Shown here piece after piece: positions 12,463-23,935 of a stretch of DNA of 64,000 nucleotides. Position 1 is the stretch's first letter. Every line of letters starts with the position of its first letter. A model generated the notes under the pieces. The model searched no databases, was not told the DNA's origin, and was given only the letters and a program-made list of their open reading frames with translations. The position numbers were made by a program, and so were the translations under genes. Source of the stretch: Rosa chinensis (lineage: Eukaryota > Streptophyta > Magnoliopsida > Rosales > Rosaceae); the NCBI RefSeq assembly GCF_002994745.2, contig NC_037093.1:45426384-45490383 (forward strand). Direction: 5' to 3'.

Positions 12463-13325
12463 ATCAGTGTTTGGTTGAATACTAGTATGGATTCAATACA
12501 AGGCAATGATCAAAAGCTTCACACTTTTTGGGGGAAAATTACAGAGTTCTATCATCGGTACAAGTCCTTTGATAGTGATCGTTCACAATCGATCCTGACA
12601 CAACGGTGGGGAAAAATACAAAAGGTGGTGAACAAATTTTCAGGATGTTTTGCAACTAAATGAAAGATGTGAAAGTGGGAAGACTGAACAGGACAAGGTA
12701 AAATGTATTTGATTGGCTTCTCAATACGTCTTCAAAGTAATGCCTCTAAGCACCATGGAATAATATAATATAATTTTTTTTTTTTTTACTCTCTTCAAAT
12801 TGCAGATGCAAAGAAGATGTTTGAAGCACAAGAAAAGTTGTAGTTCAATCTTGATCATGCTTGGATTTTGTTGAAGCACCAACCAAAGTGGATACAATTA
12901 ATGCAAGAGTTGGACAACAAGAAAAGTAAGAAAAGATCTAAATCCGGTCTATCTACTATCTCATCATCTTCAACTACAGGCATTCACATAGATATTGAAG
13001 AAGACATAAACACTTGCTTTCTAGTGTCTAGACCACCAGGTAAGGAGGCTGAGAAAAGAAAGCTGAAAGAGACATCTGATCAATTGATGTAAATTCAAAA
13101 ATTACATCAAGAGAAAAAAGAAAGAGATGAAAAAAAAAACTAGAAATTATGAAGGAGAAAATTGAAGTTGACTAAGAAAAACTGCGAGTTAGGAAACTTG
13201 AGGCTGAGAATATGAAATTTGAGGATGAGATGAGAATTATGTCTATGGATACATCTAATATGAATCCTGAGCATAGGGCATATTATTCCAAACTTCAGAT
13301 GAAAATTTTGCAAGGTGATATATGA
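12463..13325 (+). pseudogene. NAM-associated / PIF-Harbinger ORF1-like pseudogene
   Basis: The first exon reads MDSIQGNDQKLHTFWGKITE, then QRWGKIQKVVNKFSGCF. This is the Myb/SANT-like domain of plant proteins often annotated as NAM-associated C-terminal domain proteins, and also of Harbinger ORF1. A GT...AG interval (12698-12805) separates it from KKMFEAQEK, FNLDHAWILLKHQPKW, a Ser/Lys-rich linker and RPPGKEAEKRK. The C-terminal stretch SMDTSNMNPEHRAYYSKLQM follows at about 13240-13315. There is an in-frame TAG between EKL and FNLDHAW, plus frameshifts and a stop at 13090. It is non-functional. A Harbinger element or a host gene are both possible sources. Confidence 0.8.
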
Positions 13326-13330
13326 AGTTT

Positions 13331-13641
13331 CTGAATTTATTCCTCCAATGGTTTTTGAACACTAGTTGTTTATGTAATGTGCAGCATAAGTTTGTATGGG
13401 AGATTGCAAAGCCTTCTATTTCTTTTAGTTTGTATCAGTTCATTTGGTTTCCAGTGAAATAGATATGTTTTCATATGTTTAGGTTTCCTGCTATGTATTC
13501 CTTCATCTCAAATTCTTATAATCTCAATTGCATCTCTCTTACTGGAAACATTCTTGGTATGTTCTTTGATTTACAAAATACAAAAAAGAAAGGGAAAACA
13601 ACATAAATAGAATTATATATATTAAAATACTATTCAAATTT
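13331..13641. other. Non-coding spacer
   Basis: Downstream flank of the preceding pseudogene. AT-rich, with no recognised feature. Confidence 0.5.
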
Positions 13642-13653
13642 GACATCTCTATT

Positions 13654-14653
13654 GGATTTACTTAGTATAGATTTCATCTCACACCTCTCCACTTCCTCCA
13701 AGCTTCTTTAGTGCATAGCGTTGTGCAATGTTTTGTGGTGTGTTTGGTCAGAGAGAAATCGCTTGCGGCATGATGGCAGTATGTTTATTTGGAGTAATTT
13801 CATGCATTTTCTAACCTCAGCTTTACGAGAGTCGACTAGCTTGGCCTTTGCGTCATCCAACGCTCACTTTGGGCCTCCTATTTTTGGTCTCTTGCATCTT
13901 TCGCCGCTAAGGCCTTGTGCCCCTAAGTTTAATATGGTCACTTGGATGCCTCCACCATCTCCATGGATAAAAGTTATGGGTTGTTCAGATGTCAAGACCA
14001 GGCAGGCTTTGGCGGCATAGCCCGGGATTATGACGGTGCTTTCATCTTTGCCTTCGCTTCACGTGTGCGTGTTCCTAGTTCTCTTGACGCTGTGGTACTA
14101 GCCTATATTGAAGCTATTAAGGTGGCCATGTTGAAGGAATGACAACATATGTGGGTCGAAACGGATCAGCAGTTCTCCTGAGGTATTTTGTTTCTCCAAA
14201 TTTGATTCCTTGGCGGCAACGTGTGCAATGGTTCAACTGTCTAGCTCTTGCTCAACAGTTGCATCTGCATGTTTCTCACATCTTTAGGAAAGGAAATTCT
14301 CCTGCAGATACGTTGGCTAATTACGGAGCATCGCATGTGGGAAGGAGTACGTGGTCTTCTTTACCTTCATTCTTGGCTGTTAAGTATGGGCGTGACTTCT
14401 CATCTAGGCCAATCTATAGGTTCTCTTGACATTCTTTTTCTCTCTATGCTAAATTGGTTTTTGATTTGTTTGCTTTGTTTTGTATTTGTAAGGAACTTTC
14501 TAGAATGGTCCTAGTATGTAATGGTCATCTTTGCTCCTTTGATTGGGGCTGGCTTTTGTAACGTCCTCCACCTCATGTATTATTTATTCAGTTATCAATA
14601 AATTTCTGAGAGAGGACGTTGAGCTGGTCCTCCTCTAAAAAAAAAATAATAAA
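13654..14653 (+). mobile_element. 5'-truncated LINE with RNase H and poly-A tail
   Basis: Contains the end of the RT/zinc-knuckle region (CVWSERNRLRHDG) and then an RNase H domain: WMPPPSPWIKV, then GFGGIARDYDGAFIFAFASR and AYIEAIKVAM, with a frame change between blocks and further breaks downstream. It ends in ctctaaaaaaaaaataataaa. A direct repeat, GACATCTCTATT, flanks it (13642-13653 and 14654-14665), the expected target-site duplication. It belongs to a different LINE family from the copy at 7.3 kb, judging by sequence. Confidence 0.88.
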
Positions 14654-14839
14654 GACATCTCTATTAGAGTTAAAATTAGTGCAAATGTGAACATGTCAAT
14701 TTTGCCATGTCATATGTCAAATTTAAATTTGACCAAAGCCAAAAGAAATTGTCATTGGAGATGCTCTGAGTGGTCCAGCCTAACGATGCCTTGGGCATGA
14801 AGCCAACCTATTCAATCACCCTAATTGAGACCTCAAACT

Positions 14840-15085
14840 CTCAAAGAAGACGGAAACATTAAGATATTGTAACTTGACAGAAACGGTTCCGGCTAGAGTA
14901 TCAAGATCTTCGAGTAACTTCCCAATTCTAACCTCATTCCAAGGATCCCAATACTGCTCGCTCAAAGTATAATCCGTAGCAAGCTTCAATATAAGTCAGA
15001 GGCTGATCTGGATTAACTTCTGTGTAGGGAACACAAGATTTGAGGCGCACGAAATCTCCAACACAAGATCTCGATTACTATCCAA
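14840..15085 (-). pseudogene. Acyl-CoA thioesterase (ACOT9/10-like) pseudogene, downstream part
   Basis: On the minus strand 15080-15000 reads VGDFVRLKSCVPYTEVNPDQ, typical of the second hotdog domain of plant ACOT9/10-like thioesterases, enzymes that hydrolyse acyl-CoA to free acid and CoA. About 14997-14840 reads YTLSEQYWDPWNEVRIGKLL then EDLDTLAGTVSVK, which belongs to the first hotdog domain in intact family members. The order is thus reversed relative to a normal protein, in a different frame. The upstream exon of the same gene lies at 24200-24385, across a large transposon block. Frame breaks and scrambled order show a dead copy. The family assignment is from recognised motifs. Confidence 0.75.
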
Positions 15086-15687
15086 ATATTAATAACAACA
15101 TAGGGGCAAGAATCATCACTCCAATCTAACGGGAGCCTTTGCCCCTTTTTCAAATCCATATATAATTACAAGACAGAAATGAATGAATGTCAATATAGCG
15201 ACCTTATTTTCCATCTCCCAATGAAGGCCCATGGAGAAAGCCGAAATACCAGATGAAAGATATCTTGGATAAGAAAATAGCAAAAAGATTCTCACAAGAT
15301 TTTTCATTTGAATGTCAAGTGAAAGAGAAGACAATGACAATATGGGTAATGGTAAAAGTTAGGGTTTTTTTTTTACCAGTAGTCTGTGCACTCTTAAGTG
15401 ACTTTCAGAATGGTACCTGAAGTTAAAATTTTATCAATGTGATAGCTGGAGTCTTTTTTTTTTTTTTTTATCAATGTTGTGTCTTCGTCCAATTTCAGTC
15501 ACGGAGCTCTTAAAAATGATCACATGACGCGCATGTGACCGAATTTTAAAGGGTTAAATTGTCTTTTTATGTCTAAAACAATAAAAATAAAAAAACAAGA
15601 AAACAAAAATTAAAGCATGATGAATTCTGGGCAATACAGACAATAAGTGAGGCAAAGCATCGGCATAGATACGACAAGCTAGTCTCA

Positions 15688-16010
15688 ATGGGTCGTATGC
15701 ATAGTAGAGGAAAGGGTATTTCGGCTTCGGCTCTACTGTAGGAACCCTCCTAGCTGGTTGAAGATCTCTACTCAAGATTTTGAGAACATTTGCAAGTTTG
15801 CCAAGAAGGGTCTGACACCATATCAAATTGGTGTTATTCTTCGTGATTCTCATAGGATTGGTCAGGTGAAGAGTGCTACTGGGAGCAAGATATTGCGTAT
15901 AATGAAGGCTCATGGTCTTGCTCATGAAATACCAGGGAATTTGTACCACCTCATCAAGAAATCATTCTCAATTAGGAAGTACAAGTGTTTAAACCCGCGC
16001 AATGCTGCCG
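15688..16010 (+). pseudogene. RPS13: 40S ribosomal protein S13 (uS15) pseudogene
   Basis: Starts [16 protein letters not shown] at the normal initiator, then a short deletion and stop (ctgtaggaaccc) shift the frame. It continues as SWLK-like text, [20 protein letters not shown], then [20 protein letters not shown] and [20 protein letters not shown], with LIKK. These are the uS15 core residues that bind small-subunit rRNA. The match ends near residue 100 of about 151, where the coding sequence breaks into unrelated DNA. The lack of introns across about 100 codons suggests a retrocopy or captured cDNA-like fragment. It sits just inside the left inverted end of the 8.8-kb block. Confidence 0.92.
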
Positions 16011-16042
16011 GGATTTTTTTCCTCCTAAATTGTATTAATAAA

Positions 16043-17606
16043 GGGTTAAATACTGTTTACTCTCTGAACTTTTACTCAAAAAACATTTTAGTGCATGTCC
16101 TTCTAATTTCACACGTTTACTCCCTATACTCTCAATTTTGGACCAATAGGTCCATTCCGTTACTCTCCGTCCAAAACTTCCGTTAAATAGCTGACGTGGC
16201 AGTATTTTTGTGGTAAAATGTCTATTTTACCCTCATTTACTCTTTTTTAATTAATTAATTTTATTTATTTTTATTATTTTTAATTAATAATTGTATTTTA
16301 TTTTATTATTATTTTTCTTTCTTTCTGTTTTTCTGTTATTCTTCCAACACTCTTATTCTTCTTCCAACTCTCTCAACATTCAACCTCTCAAATCCGACTC
16401 ACCATCCAAATTCACCAAGCCTCGCCTAAATTCAAGGAAGAAGCTCCATCTGTTTCTTCAAACCATGGATGGCCAGCCATCGAAGAACTGGCTATTGTTT
16501 TTCAGTCGAGAATTTCAGCTATCCTGCTCACCATGCTCTCCACCATGGCCGCAATTAACGTCACTGGCTGGTGAGTCTAGTTTTTTATGAATGTTAGCGT
16601 GCTGAGGCAAATGCCTCATGATCTCCACCTTAAGTCTTACATCCTCGCTATCTGCAGCAATCCAAGTTGACTTTGAAATCCATTTGCTAGAGGATTTCTC
16701 ACCTGATGACAAATCTATGCAGAAATAGGTGATTTCAAATTCTCCATGGCCGAGCTCCCTACCCAGATCATATTAGGCCGAAATATCTTTCCATGTTAGG
16801 TCTTTCAAAATGCACAGCTTTCCCCACCCTCATTGCCATTAACAGCACCGAAGTCAGTAGCAAATTGAAGCAAATAAAGCAAACCCAGAACTCAAATCAA
16901 GCTACACAAATAGAATATGACCCGAAAAATAACTCCTCGGTACTAAGTAATTTTCTGGGCCGGTAAAGTCTTGAACTTAGGCATCTGGGTCTTCTTCTTC
17001 ATCCATTTCTTGCTCATGGGTTTCTGCCTTTCTGGGTTTGAAGCAAACAGATATCTTAGAGCTATGTGTGACTTGAAACCCATCTTATTTCAGACCCACA
17101 CTCCTCCAATTTCATACTGAAACTCCTTCTATGGCCGCCGAGTATGAACCTCCTTCTTTCTCTCTCAACCTTGATTTTGATTTCAGATTGGCAGTGTTAG
17201 GTTGAGACTTCTGCCCTGACGAGGCCGATTGGGGTTCACTTGAAATTGGTGGTTGATTAGGGTTGCGGGTGAGCGAGATGTTTAGGGTTTTAAAGGAGAA
17301 GGGAAAGGTTGCAACTTCATCTCGTGTTGAGGTTTCTGGAGAAGAGAAAGCTCGAAGATGGAAGAAGAAAGAAGAAGAAGAGATGAACAGATTGGGAGAA
17401 GGAAAAAAAAAAGTGAGGGTATAATAGGCTTTTTGACTTGGAAGGAGTGTCATGTTAGCAAGTTAAGTGATTTTTTGGACGGATTGCAATGGAATGGACC
17501 TATTGGTCCAAAATTGATAAGTACAAGGATTAAACATGTGAAATTAGAATGACATGGACTGAAGTTTTTTTTTGTAAAAGTGCAGGAAGTAAACAGTATT
17601 TAACCC
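16043..17606. mobile_element. Pack-MULE 1 (9-bp TSD ATTAATAAA)
   Basis: The ends are long inverted repeats: left from GGGTTAAATACTGTTTAC, right ending in its complement. Related blocks extend inward about 200 bases. A perfect 9-bp direct repeat ATTAATAAA flanks it (16034-16042 and 17607-17615), the duplication length of Mutator-like elements. It has no transposase. It carries a minus-strand CDPK fragment and other unassigned sequence. Confidence 0.9.
16590..16765 (-). pseudogene. Captured CDPK kinase-domain fragment
   Basis: On the minus strand the frame reads GRELGHGEFEITYFC, then a SSGEKSSSKWISK segment, then SEDVRLKVEIMRHLPQHANI. This follows the N-lobe of plant calcium-dependent protein kinases: the glycine loop (normally GRGEFGxTYLC), the catalytic-lysine strand (normally FACKSISK) and the EDVRREVxIMRHLPxHPNIV helix. 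The second glycine of the loop is Glu here. The strand reads SSSKWISK in place of FACKSISK, so the catalytic lysine lies in a degraded context. Only about 60 residues are present, ending at a probable exon border. It lies wholly inside Pack-MULE 1, so it is a captured fragment. Confidence 0.82.
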
Positions 17607-17824
17607 ATTAATAAAAGTATCAATTACAATCCAAGAAATGCTAACCTTATTTTGTAGAAAACCAATACAAATAGAAACTAAAACCCACTGTAGGAGTAAT
17701 TGCAGAAAACACATCTTTGACATGAATAGAACAACCAAACACAGGGTACTTCTGCTGTTAGAACAAAATTATCAAAAAACTCTATTGGTTTCTTCCAATT
17801 TTCTGCACATCAACTTGAAGTTAA

Positions 17825-18132
17825 TCGTTTGAAGCCCTGAGATGTTGTATCATGGGCTCTTTATCTTTTAAACTACATTTGAGATCCTCACACATATGCT
17901 GTGTTGTGGATATTTTTTCTGCATTCTCATTTAGTTCTTGCTTGCTTCTCGATTTTCAAACTTGCCTCCTAGACCTTACTAGGCTGATCATTGTGTGCTT
18001 TCCTCAATTTCTTAGATAGTTATGCTTTTCTTTTATATTCAGTGATGAGCTTCTCAAGCTCAGCTTTAACTTCATCCAGCTCTACATAAACTCTGTACAT
18101 GTTCTTCTAGGTTCAACAATACTTTTTGCAAA
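17825..18132 (-). pseudogene. Coiled-coil protein gene remnant
   Basis: Minus-strand reading gives VYVELDEVKAELEKLITEYK, then LSKKLRKAHNDQ and EASLKIEKQA, with interrupting stops. The heptad pattern and the ESLRKAHNEQL-like text resemble long plant coiled-coil (golgin/USO1-like) proteins. Several stops and frameshifts are visible. It is part of the 8.8-kb block and predates the younger insertions around it. The exact family is uncertain. Confidence 0.55.
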
Positions 18133-18573
18133 AAAACAAAAACTTAAATTTGCAGGCATTACAAAACTTTGATGAGCAATCTACACAAAGCCTTAGTAAA
18201 TTATTTTAAATCCTCCTACAGATAACCATATATTTACCACTTCTTTCGAATCGCAAGAACAATATAGTAACACAACAAAACAATGCACTTATCACTACTG
18301 CATTTACCGAAATCTAACTTGTATACCTTTTCAAACAGAAGAAAAAAAAACAGAAAATTAACTAATAGCTCAAGCATACATGGCCGAATCTATTTAAGCA
18401 TACCATCCACGGGGCCAAGAAGAAGCAGATTCTAAAACATCAGTTTCCAATGACAACAATAGAAACATAGAAAAGAGGCGGAGCTCTATCATATCAAGTA
18501 GTGCCTAGTTGAGCATAAATTTTTCCTTATCCAACACAACCAACTCGACATGAATCACAATAATTAAATCCTC

Positions 18574-19115
18574 TGTTGGAGGTGAAAAATTCCGTAGAGG
18601 AGTTTGACCCAACAATTAATGCGGACTGGAGCGGGAGCTGACCTGGGAACAACCGAGAAGCTTCCCTCGAGCGTTGACCTGGAATTTGACCGTCGGCTCG
18701 AGGAGAAGGGGGGGGTACTTGCAGAAAACTCTCCGATGCCTAAGTCAGTATGTGTCTTAATTGTGGAGTAGAGATCATTGGAATTCGATGGATTACTTGG
18801 ACGTCGAGCCTCCTTTATATAGGTGATGACTTACTTCGGGAACAAGCCGCCATTATTTCTGCTTTGATGGCTGCATTTATTTACACACTTATAATGATAA
18901 TTATTGCTGCACTAATAATAGTTAATTATTGCATACTTACGACCGTCATTCATTGCATATTTATGACAGTCATTCATTGTGCACTTATAATCATAATCAT
19001 TGTGCGTAGTTGTTGTCGTAATAATCGCCGCATTCATGACTGAAATTTAACGTCATACTAACTGCGGAGTTAATCGCCTTAATTGCATGACCAGCAGAAT
19101 TTGACCACTCCCACA
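18574..19115 (-). repeat. TRIM 3' LTR (542 bp)
   Basis: Near-identical to the repeat at 19731-20258. It holds a segment around 18745-18770 that the other copy lacks, and internal variants of gacagtcattcattg. Confidence 0.9.
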
Positions 19116-19199
19116 ATGCCCCCAAATTTTCTCTTTGGACACTCGTCCTAAGAGGAAATTTCCATTCTCTAGCTGCTTCAAATCTTGCCTTGAATATTT

Positions 19200-19385
19200 C
19201 CTCGAGCCCTGGACGTCCCGATTCTTTACTAGAGCCTTGGCGGCCCCGATTCTTTCCTCAGGCCCTGGCAGCCCCGATTCTTTCCTCGGGCCCTGGCCTT
19301 CCTAGCCGCCCCGAATCTTTCTTCGGGCCCTGGCCGCCCTGAATCTTTCCTCGGGCCCTGGCCGCCTCGATGCTTTCTTCAAGGC
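19200..19385. repeat. Minisatellite inside the TRIM
   Basis: About five GC-rich copies of a unit near 30 bases (gccctggccgccccgattct plus ttcctcgg). It is the only structured sequence in the element's interior. Confidence 0.75.
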
Positions 19386-19730
19386 AAAGATTCATTTTCA
19401 GCATGAGACATGGAATTGCCCCCATTTCCCTTTGAATCTGATCAACAACATTTTATTCTCCACAGCCACCGACCTTGGGTATTTACTCTGGCCAGCAGCC
19501 TTACACATACATTTCAACAACACTGACCACAAATATATTTCAAATATAAAAGGAAAAAGTCAGAATATGATTATTAAAGGAAAGAACGCTAGTCTACGTT
19601 ACCCAGACTTTTATCACTTCGGGCTTGTATTCCATCACTCCTAGTCCTTAGTGATAGAAATAGAATCCCGTCAGGGGCAGCTCCCGCCATCACTTTTTAG
19701 GGAAAAGTGCTTCCCACAGACGGCGCCACT

Positions 19731-20258
19731 TGTTGGAGGTGAAAAATTCCGTAGAGGAGTTTGACCCAACAATTAATGCGAATTGGAGCGGGAGCTGACC
19801 TGGGAACAATCGAGAAGCTTCCCTCGAGCGTTGACCTGGAATTTGACCGTCGGCTTGAGGAGAAGGGGGGGTACCTGCAGAAAACTCTCTGATGCCTAAG
19901 TCAGGATCATTGGAATTCGATGGATTACCTGGACGTCGAGCCTCCTTTATATAGGTGATGACTTACTTCATGAACAAGCCGCCATTATTTCTGCTTTGAT
20001 GGCTGCATTTATTTACACACTTATAATGATAATTATTGCTGCACTAATAACAGTTAATCATTGCGTACTTACGACCGTCATTCATTGCATATTTATGACA
20101 GTCATTCATTGCGCACTTATTGCGCACTTATAATCATAATCATTATGCGTAGTTATTGTCGTAATAATCGCCGCATTCATGACTGAAATTTAACGCTATA
20201 CTAACTGCGGAGTTAATCGCCTTAATTGCATGCCCAACCGAATTTGACCACTCACACA
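19731..20258 (-). repeat. TRIM 5' LTR (528 bp)
   Basis: Minus-strand 5' LTR, directly next to the primer-binding site at 19712-19730. It contains a small tandem duplication of gcgcacttatt. Confidence 0.9.
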
Positions 20259-20263
20259 TCCTC

Positions 20264-20956
20264 CATTTATTGCACCAGAAAAATATATATAAACTAAAGA
20301 AGTTCAATATAATTAGCAAAAATGCGAAAGGAAATTCACGATTCCATCACATTTTATTCTTCCGCAATTTTCTCAATAAGCTATCCATGCAAGCACCAAG
20401 ATCACTCTATTTCTGCTCATCATAATCTTTTCCGAATTTGACTCAACAAACCAAGCACAGAGAAAGCACAAAGAACTTGGTAAAATTTCTTTTATAATAC
20501 CTTATTGCTCTCAATTTCAAATTTTTATGCGAAACCAAACCAAACCTAACACAATTCCCCAAAATCAATTCCAGAGCTCGCTCAACTTCAACTCCAAAAC
20601 TCCAGACCAAAGAACCATGAAAGAATCAAAAGAAACAGAAATCGAACCTAGTTTCGCCTCCATCCTCGCCTTCCCAGATTTCCTCAAGATTGATAAAACC
20701 CAAATGCACAGATCGAATTTTCATAACCCATCATTAAAAAATAATAATAATAAATAAAAAGGAAATTTATTGAGACAAGGTCTGTTTGAGCTTATAAAGG
20801 ACTGAAATCTGGTTGATCTCTTCGTTCTCTCTCTGGAGCGATTACAAAACTGAGAGACCCAATACTTCTAAGCAGTGCAATATAGACAAATGATAAAGCC
20901 AGGGGCACAACAACAAAAGAGACCAGAGAGAAGGGGCAAAATCGTTCTATCACTTA
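20264..20956. other. Non-coding part of the 8.8-kb block
   Basis: AT-rich. A short open frame at 20527 has no recognised motif. It may be untranslated or intron sequence of the coiled-coil remnant. Confidence 0.4.
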
Positions 20957-21706
20957 GACCATCTCCAATGGAGAGGTCAAAAATTTTGAGATAAGTTTGA
21001 AATTTGACAACTACAAGAAATTGTCAATTTTGGTAATTTTTCACTCCAACCCATAGATTAAAATAAATAAATATTTTATTATTATTATAATGTATTTAAT
21101 TAAAACTCAATTGCACTATTGCTTTCTCTCTCCATCTTCTTTCTCTTCTCTTTCTCTACGCCTTCTTCTAGCTTTTCTGGGCAATTAGAAAAGCCACCAT
21201 ATTAACAAATTTGAACATATCCAAGTAACCACAAGCAGCCCAGATTTCAACATCGCAAACACAATCGCGACCTCAACACTGTGATCGATCATGGCAACAC
21301 TTAGATGTGATCGGAGTTGCTTGAACCCAATTCTTCAGTTTTTCTTTCTAACTCTCTTCCTCTCTTTTTCCCCAAATCTGAATGAAAATTTAATTTTTAG
21401 TTTGATATCAATGATTTTTGAAGGTTTGGGTATGAAGATTTGGGTATTGTAGGAAGAAATAGAAAGATGAGAAAGATCATGAATGACTTTGATCTGGGTA
21501 GCATGAAATTGAGGAGAACGATAGAGGAGAAAGGGAGAAACAATAAAAAATAAAATGACAGATGACCTGAGTCTGTCAAATTTGACAGACGAAACCAAGA
21601 ATTGTCATCCACGGTGGATTTGAAGGATGGGTTGAAGAGGAAGAGATCTGCTTTTGTATCCGTTGGAGCTCCACGGTGGATTTTGACACCACCGTTGGAG
21701 ATGCTC
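20957..21706. mobile_element. Harbinger-like non-autonomous element (TSD TTA)
   Basis: Ends read GACCATCTCCAATGG and, inverted, GAGCATCTCCAACGG. TTA flanks both sides (20954-20956, 21707-21709), the 3-bp duplication of PIF/Harbinger. It is 750 bp with no transposase. Confidence 0.8.
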
Positions 21707-21709
21707 TTA

Positions 21710-22248
21710 GACAGTTACTAGTCATCATGCGGTAGAACTTATAGAGTATAATTTGGAGAGAAACAAGAAGGACAAGAATTATGAATCTAAAGACAATTCT
21801 GGTGGAAAACAGGATCCATCATTTAGCTCGTTATTATAAGAAGACAAAGAAGCTTTGAAATATGAATCTACCACAACCAGTACTCTTGTGGCTTAGGTTG
21901 GAGATCATTGGCACAGATTATGAGGCTTCCCATTAAAAGAGAAAACCTAGTTTGCTTCAATTTGGGAGCTCCTTCATGAAATCCTCAGAATTCCATATGA
22001 TAATCTCAACCATTCCATCATATTTTGAAAGCCAATTCACGTGCTAGCATACCAGCACCCAAAAGTGATTTGGACACCCAAATCTTCTTTAGCCACCTGA
22101 CCTGCTCTCTCTTTGTACATCAAACCCTGGCCACCCCATCAACAACTCCTCTCTTCTCTGAAGACGAGAGGTGGAGAAACTCGAAGAAGACGAGAGACCT
22201 TCAAAATATGATTATAAAAAAAAAGAAGGTGAAATAGGTTATTTGTTA
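21710..22248. other. Non-coding part of the 8.8-kb block
   Basis: No gene recognised. A short frame at 22025-22237 shows no motif. Confidence 0.4.
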
Positions 22249-22257
22249 TTAAAAATA

Positions 22258-23212
22258 GGATTAAATAATAAATACTGGTTACTCCCTATACTTATAGGGT
22301 TTTATCGTTTCAGTCTCTGACCTTTGAATTTCACCTAAAAAGTCTCTGAACTCTCAATTTTCTCCCAATTCGTCCTGCCGTCAAGCTCCGTCCAAATTCT
22401 CCATTAAGTTGCTGACGTGGCAGCCATTTTATGTCAAAATGTGTATTATACCCTCACTTAGAAAAAAAAAATTCTCTCTCTTTTTATTTTTTATTTTTTT
22501 CTCTTTACCTCCTCTTCTTCTTCCAGCTCTCTCTCCTCCTCTCCTCCTTCATCAATGCCAACCCACCCACCACCTCCACCATCTGCAAGAGAAAAGTAAA
22601 AACAAGCTGAGCTCACGTCTATAACTTAATCTCAACCAAACCAGTAAATGAAGCAACAATCATCTCAAATCTATAAAATGTAATACAATATCCCAATCGC
22701 AAATCCAATACCACAGAAGAAGAACAAAGCCAAACAAATGCTTCAGATCACAAATTCACAAACCCAAACCAGTCCAGTGCTTTAAAGAAAAAACCTATAA
22801 CAAATTCATATTCATACAATACAAATCAACCATTTCAGATTCACATCTACACGAACCATATCCAGAATCACATAAAGACAGAGAAAAGCAGAGAAATTGA
22901 AATGAGGAGAGAGGAAGCATAATTGAATTACCTGAGATAGGGAGAGATGAGGTTGATGAATCTGTTCTTCTCATTCTTGCTGCACCAGATAGAAGCAAAT
23001 GAAGCTTAGATCAAATGGGAATCGGAAACAAAAACGAAGAATATGAATGGATTGGAGACGAAGATATATAGATACTTGATCTGGCTGAGAGAGGCAACCT
23101 CAGATTTGAGGTTGGAGATCTTATCAGCGGCAACCATTGCTGAACTAACACACAAGCTTTTCAACTTTCTAGAGAAAACGAAAATGAATTAAGAGATCGG
23201 GGGTGGGGGTGG

Positions 23213-23247
<35 letters not shown>

Positions 23248-23935
23248 AATGGCGGTACTCTTCTTCTCCGATCTCGTCCCAATGATGTTATTGTTCGACC
23301 TTCGAACCCACCTCCACTTCTCTCCTGAGCTTATCAATCTTGTTGTGGCACTGCATGGCTATCTTAAACTGCGAGACCAGTGGCAATTGGGCGGCGATGG
23401 TGGTGGCGACATCAACTCAGTCGGTGGCTTGGAGATTGGTACGGTCGAGAGAGGACCACTTGTCCTTGAAGATGGAGATGAGGGCTTCGACCTCATTGTT
23501 GGTCTAGGACGGCGGCGGGGGGTTGGGGAGGACATTGGGGTGTGGGATAAGGAGAGAAGGGATGGCGTAGGTTAGGGGAGGAATGAGGGTTGTGATGGTA
23601 GTGGTGGGTAGCGTTGGCGTCATCGAAGATTTGGAGATGGAGAGAGAGCTGAGTTTGTTTTTGGACGAAGAAGACAGAGATAATCAAAGGAGAGAGAGCT
23701 GGAAGAAGAAAAGGTCAAAAGACAAAAAATAAATTAAAAAAAAAAAAGACTTAGTAAGGGTATAATAGACATTTCAGTGTGTACGGAATGCCACGTCAGC
23801 AATTTGATGGAAATTTGATGGTAGGGATGAATTGGGAGGAAATTGAGAGTTCATGGACTTTTTAGGTAAAATTCGAAGGTTAGGGATTGAAATGATGAAA
23901 CCCTATAAGTATAGGGAGTAAACAGTAATTAACTC
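22258..23935. mobile_element. Pack-MULE 2 (9-bp TSD TTAAAAATA)
   Basis: Long inverted ends share ACTCCCTATACTTATAGGG and extend about 200 bases. A perfect TTAAAAATA lies on both sides (22249-22257, 23936-23944). A (GA)n run lies at 23215-23246. No transposase. It carries a minus-strand trihelix fragment and a second coding-like piece starting MVAADKISNLKSEVASL at about 23137. Confidence 0.9.
23288..23500 (-). pseudogene. Captured trihelix transcription factor fragment
   Basis: Minus-strand frame: NNEVEALISIFKDKWSSLDR, TNLQATD, stop, VDVATTIAAQLPL, FKIAMQCHNKIDKLRR. This matches the layout of the ASIL/SIP1-type trihelix (MYB/SANT-like) domain. The W of KDKWxxL is kept. The second tryptophan (normally W in DWxxVA) is replaced by a TGA stop. 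The QCxxKIDKLRR helix is present. In intact members this domain binds DNA. Here it is a fragment within Pack-MULE 2 and ends soon after at another stop. Confidence 0.75.

Larger units (their letters stand above)
18574..20258 (-). mobile_element. TRIM-like LTR retrotransposon, 1685 bp
   Basis: Two direct repeats (18574-19115 and 19731-20258) flank only 615 bases. The 5-bp duplication TCCTC lies on both sides (18569-18573, 20259-20263). On the minus strand the right LTR is followed at once by AGTGGCGCCGTCTGTGGGA, a primer-binding-site sequence like that of Gypsy Tat/Athila elements. A purine-rich aaatttgggggcat precedes the left LTR. So orientation is minus. No gag or pol is present, so it is non-autonomous. 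The two LTRs differ by a roughly 30-base gap and a small duplication. Confidence 0.92.
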
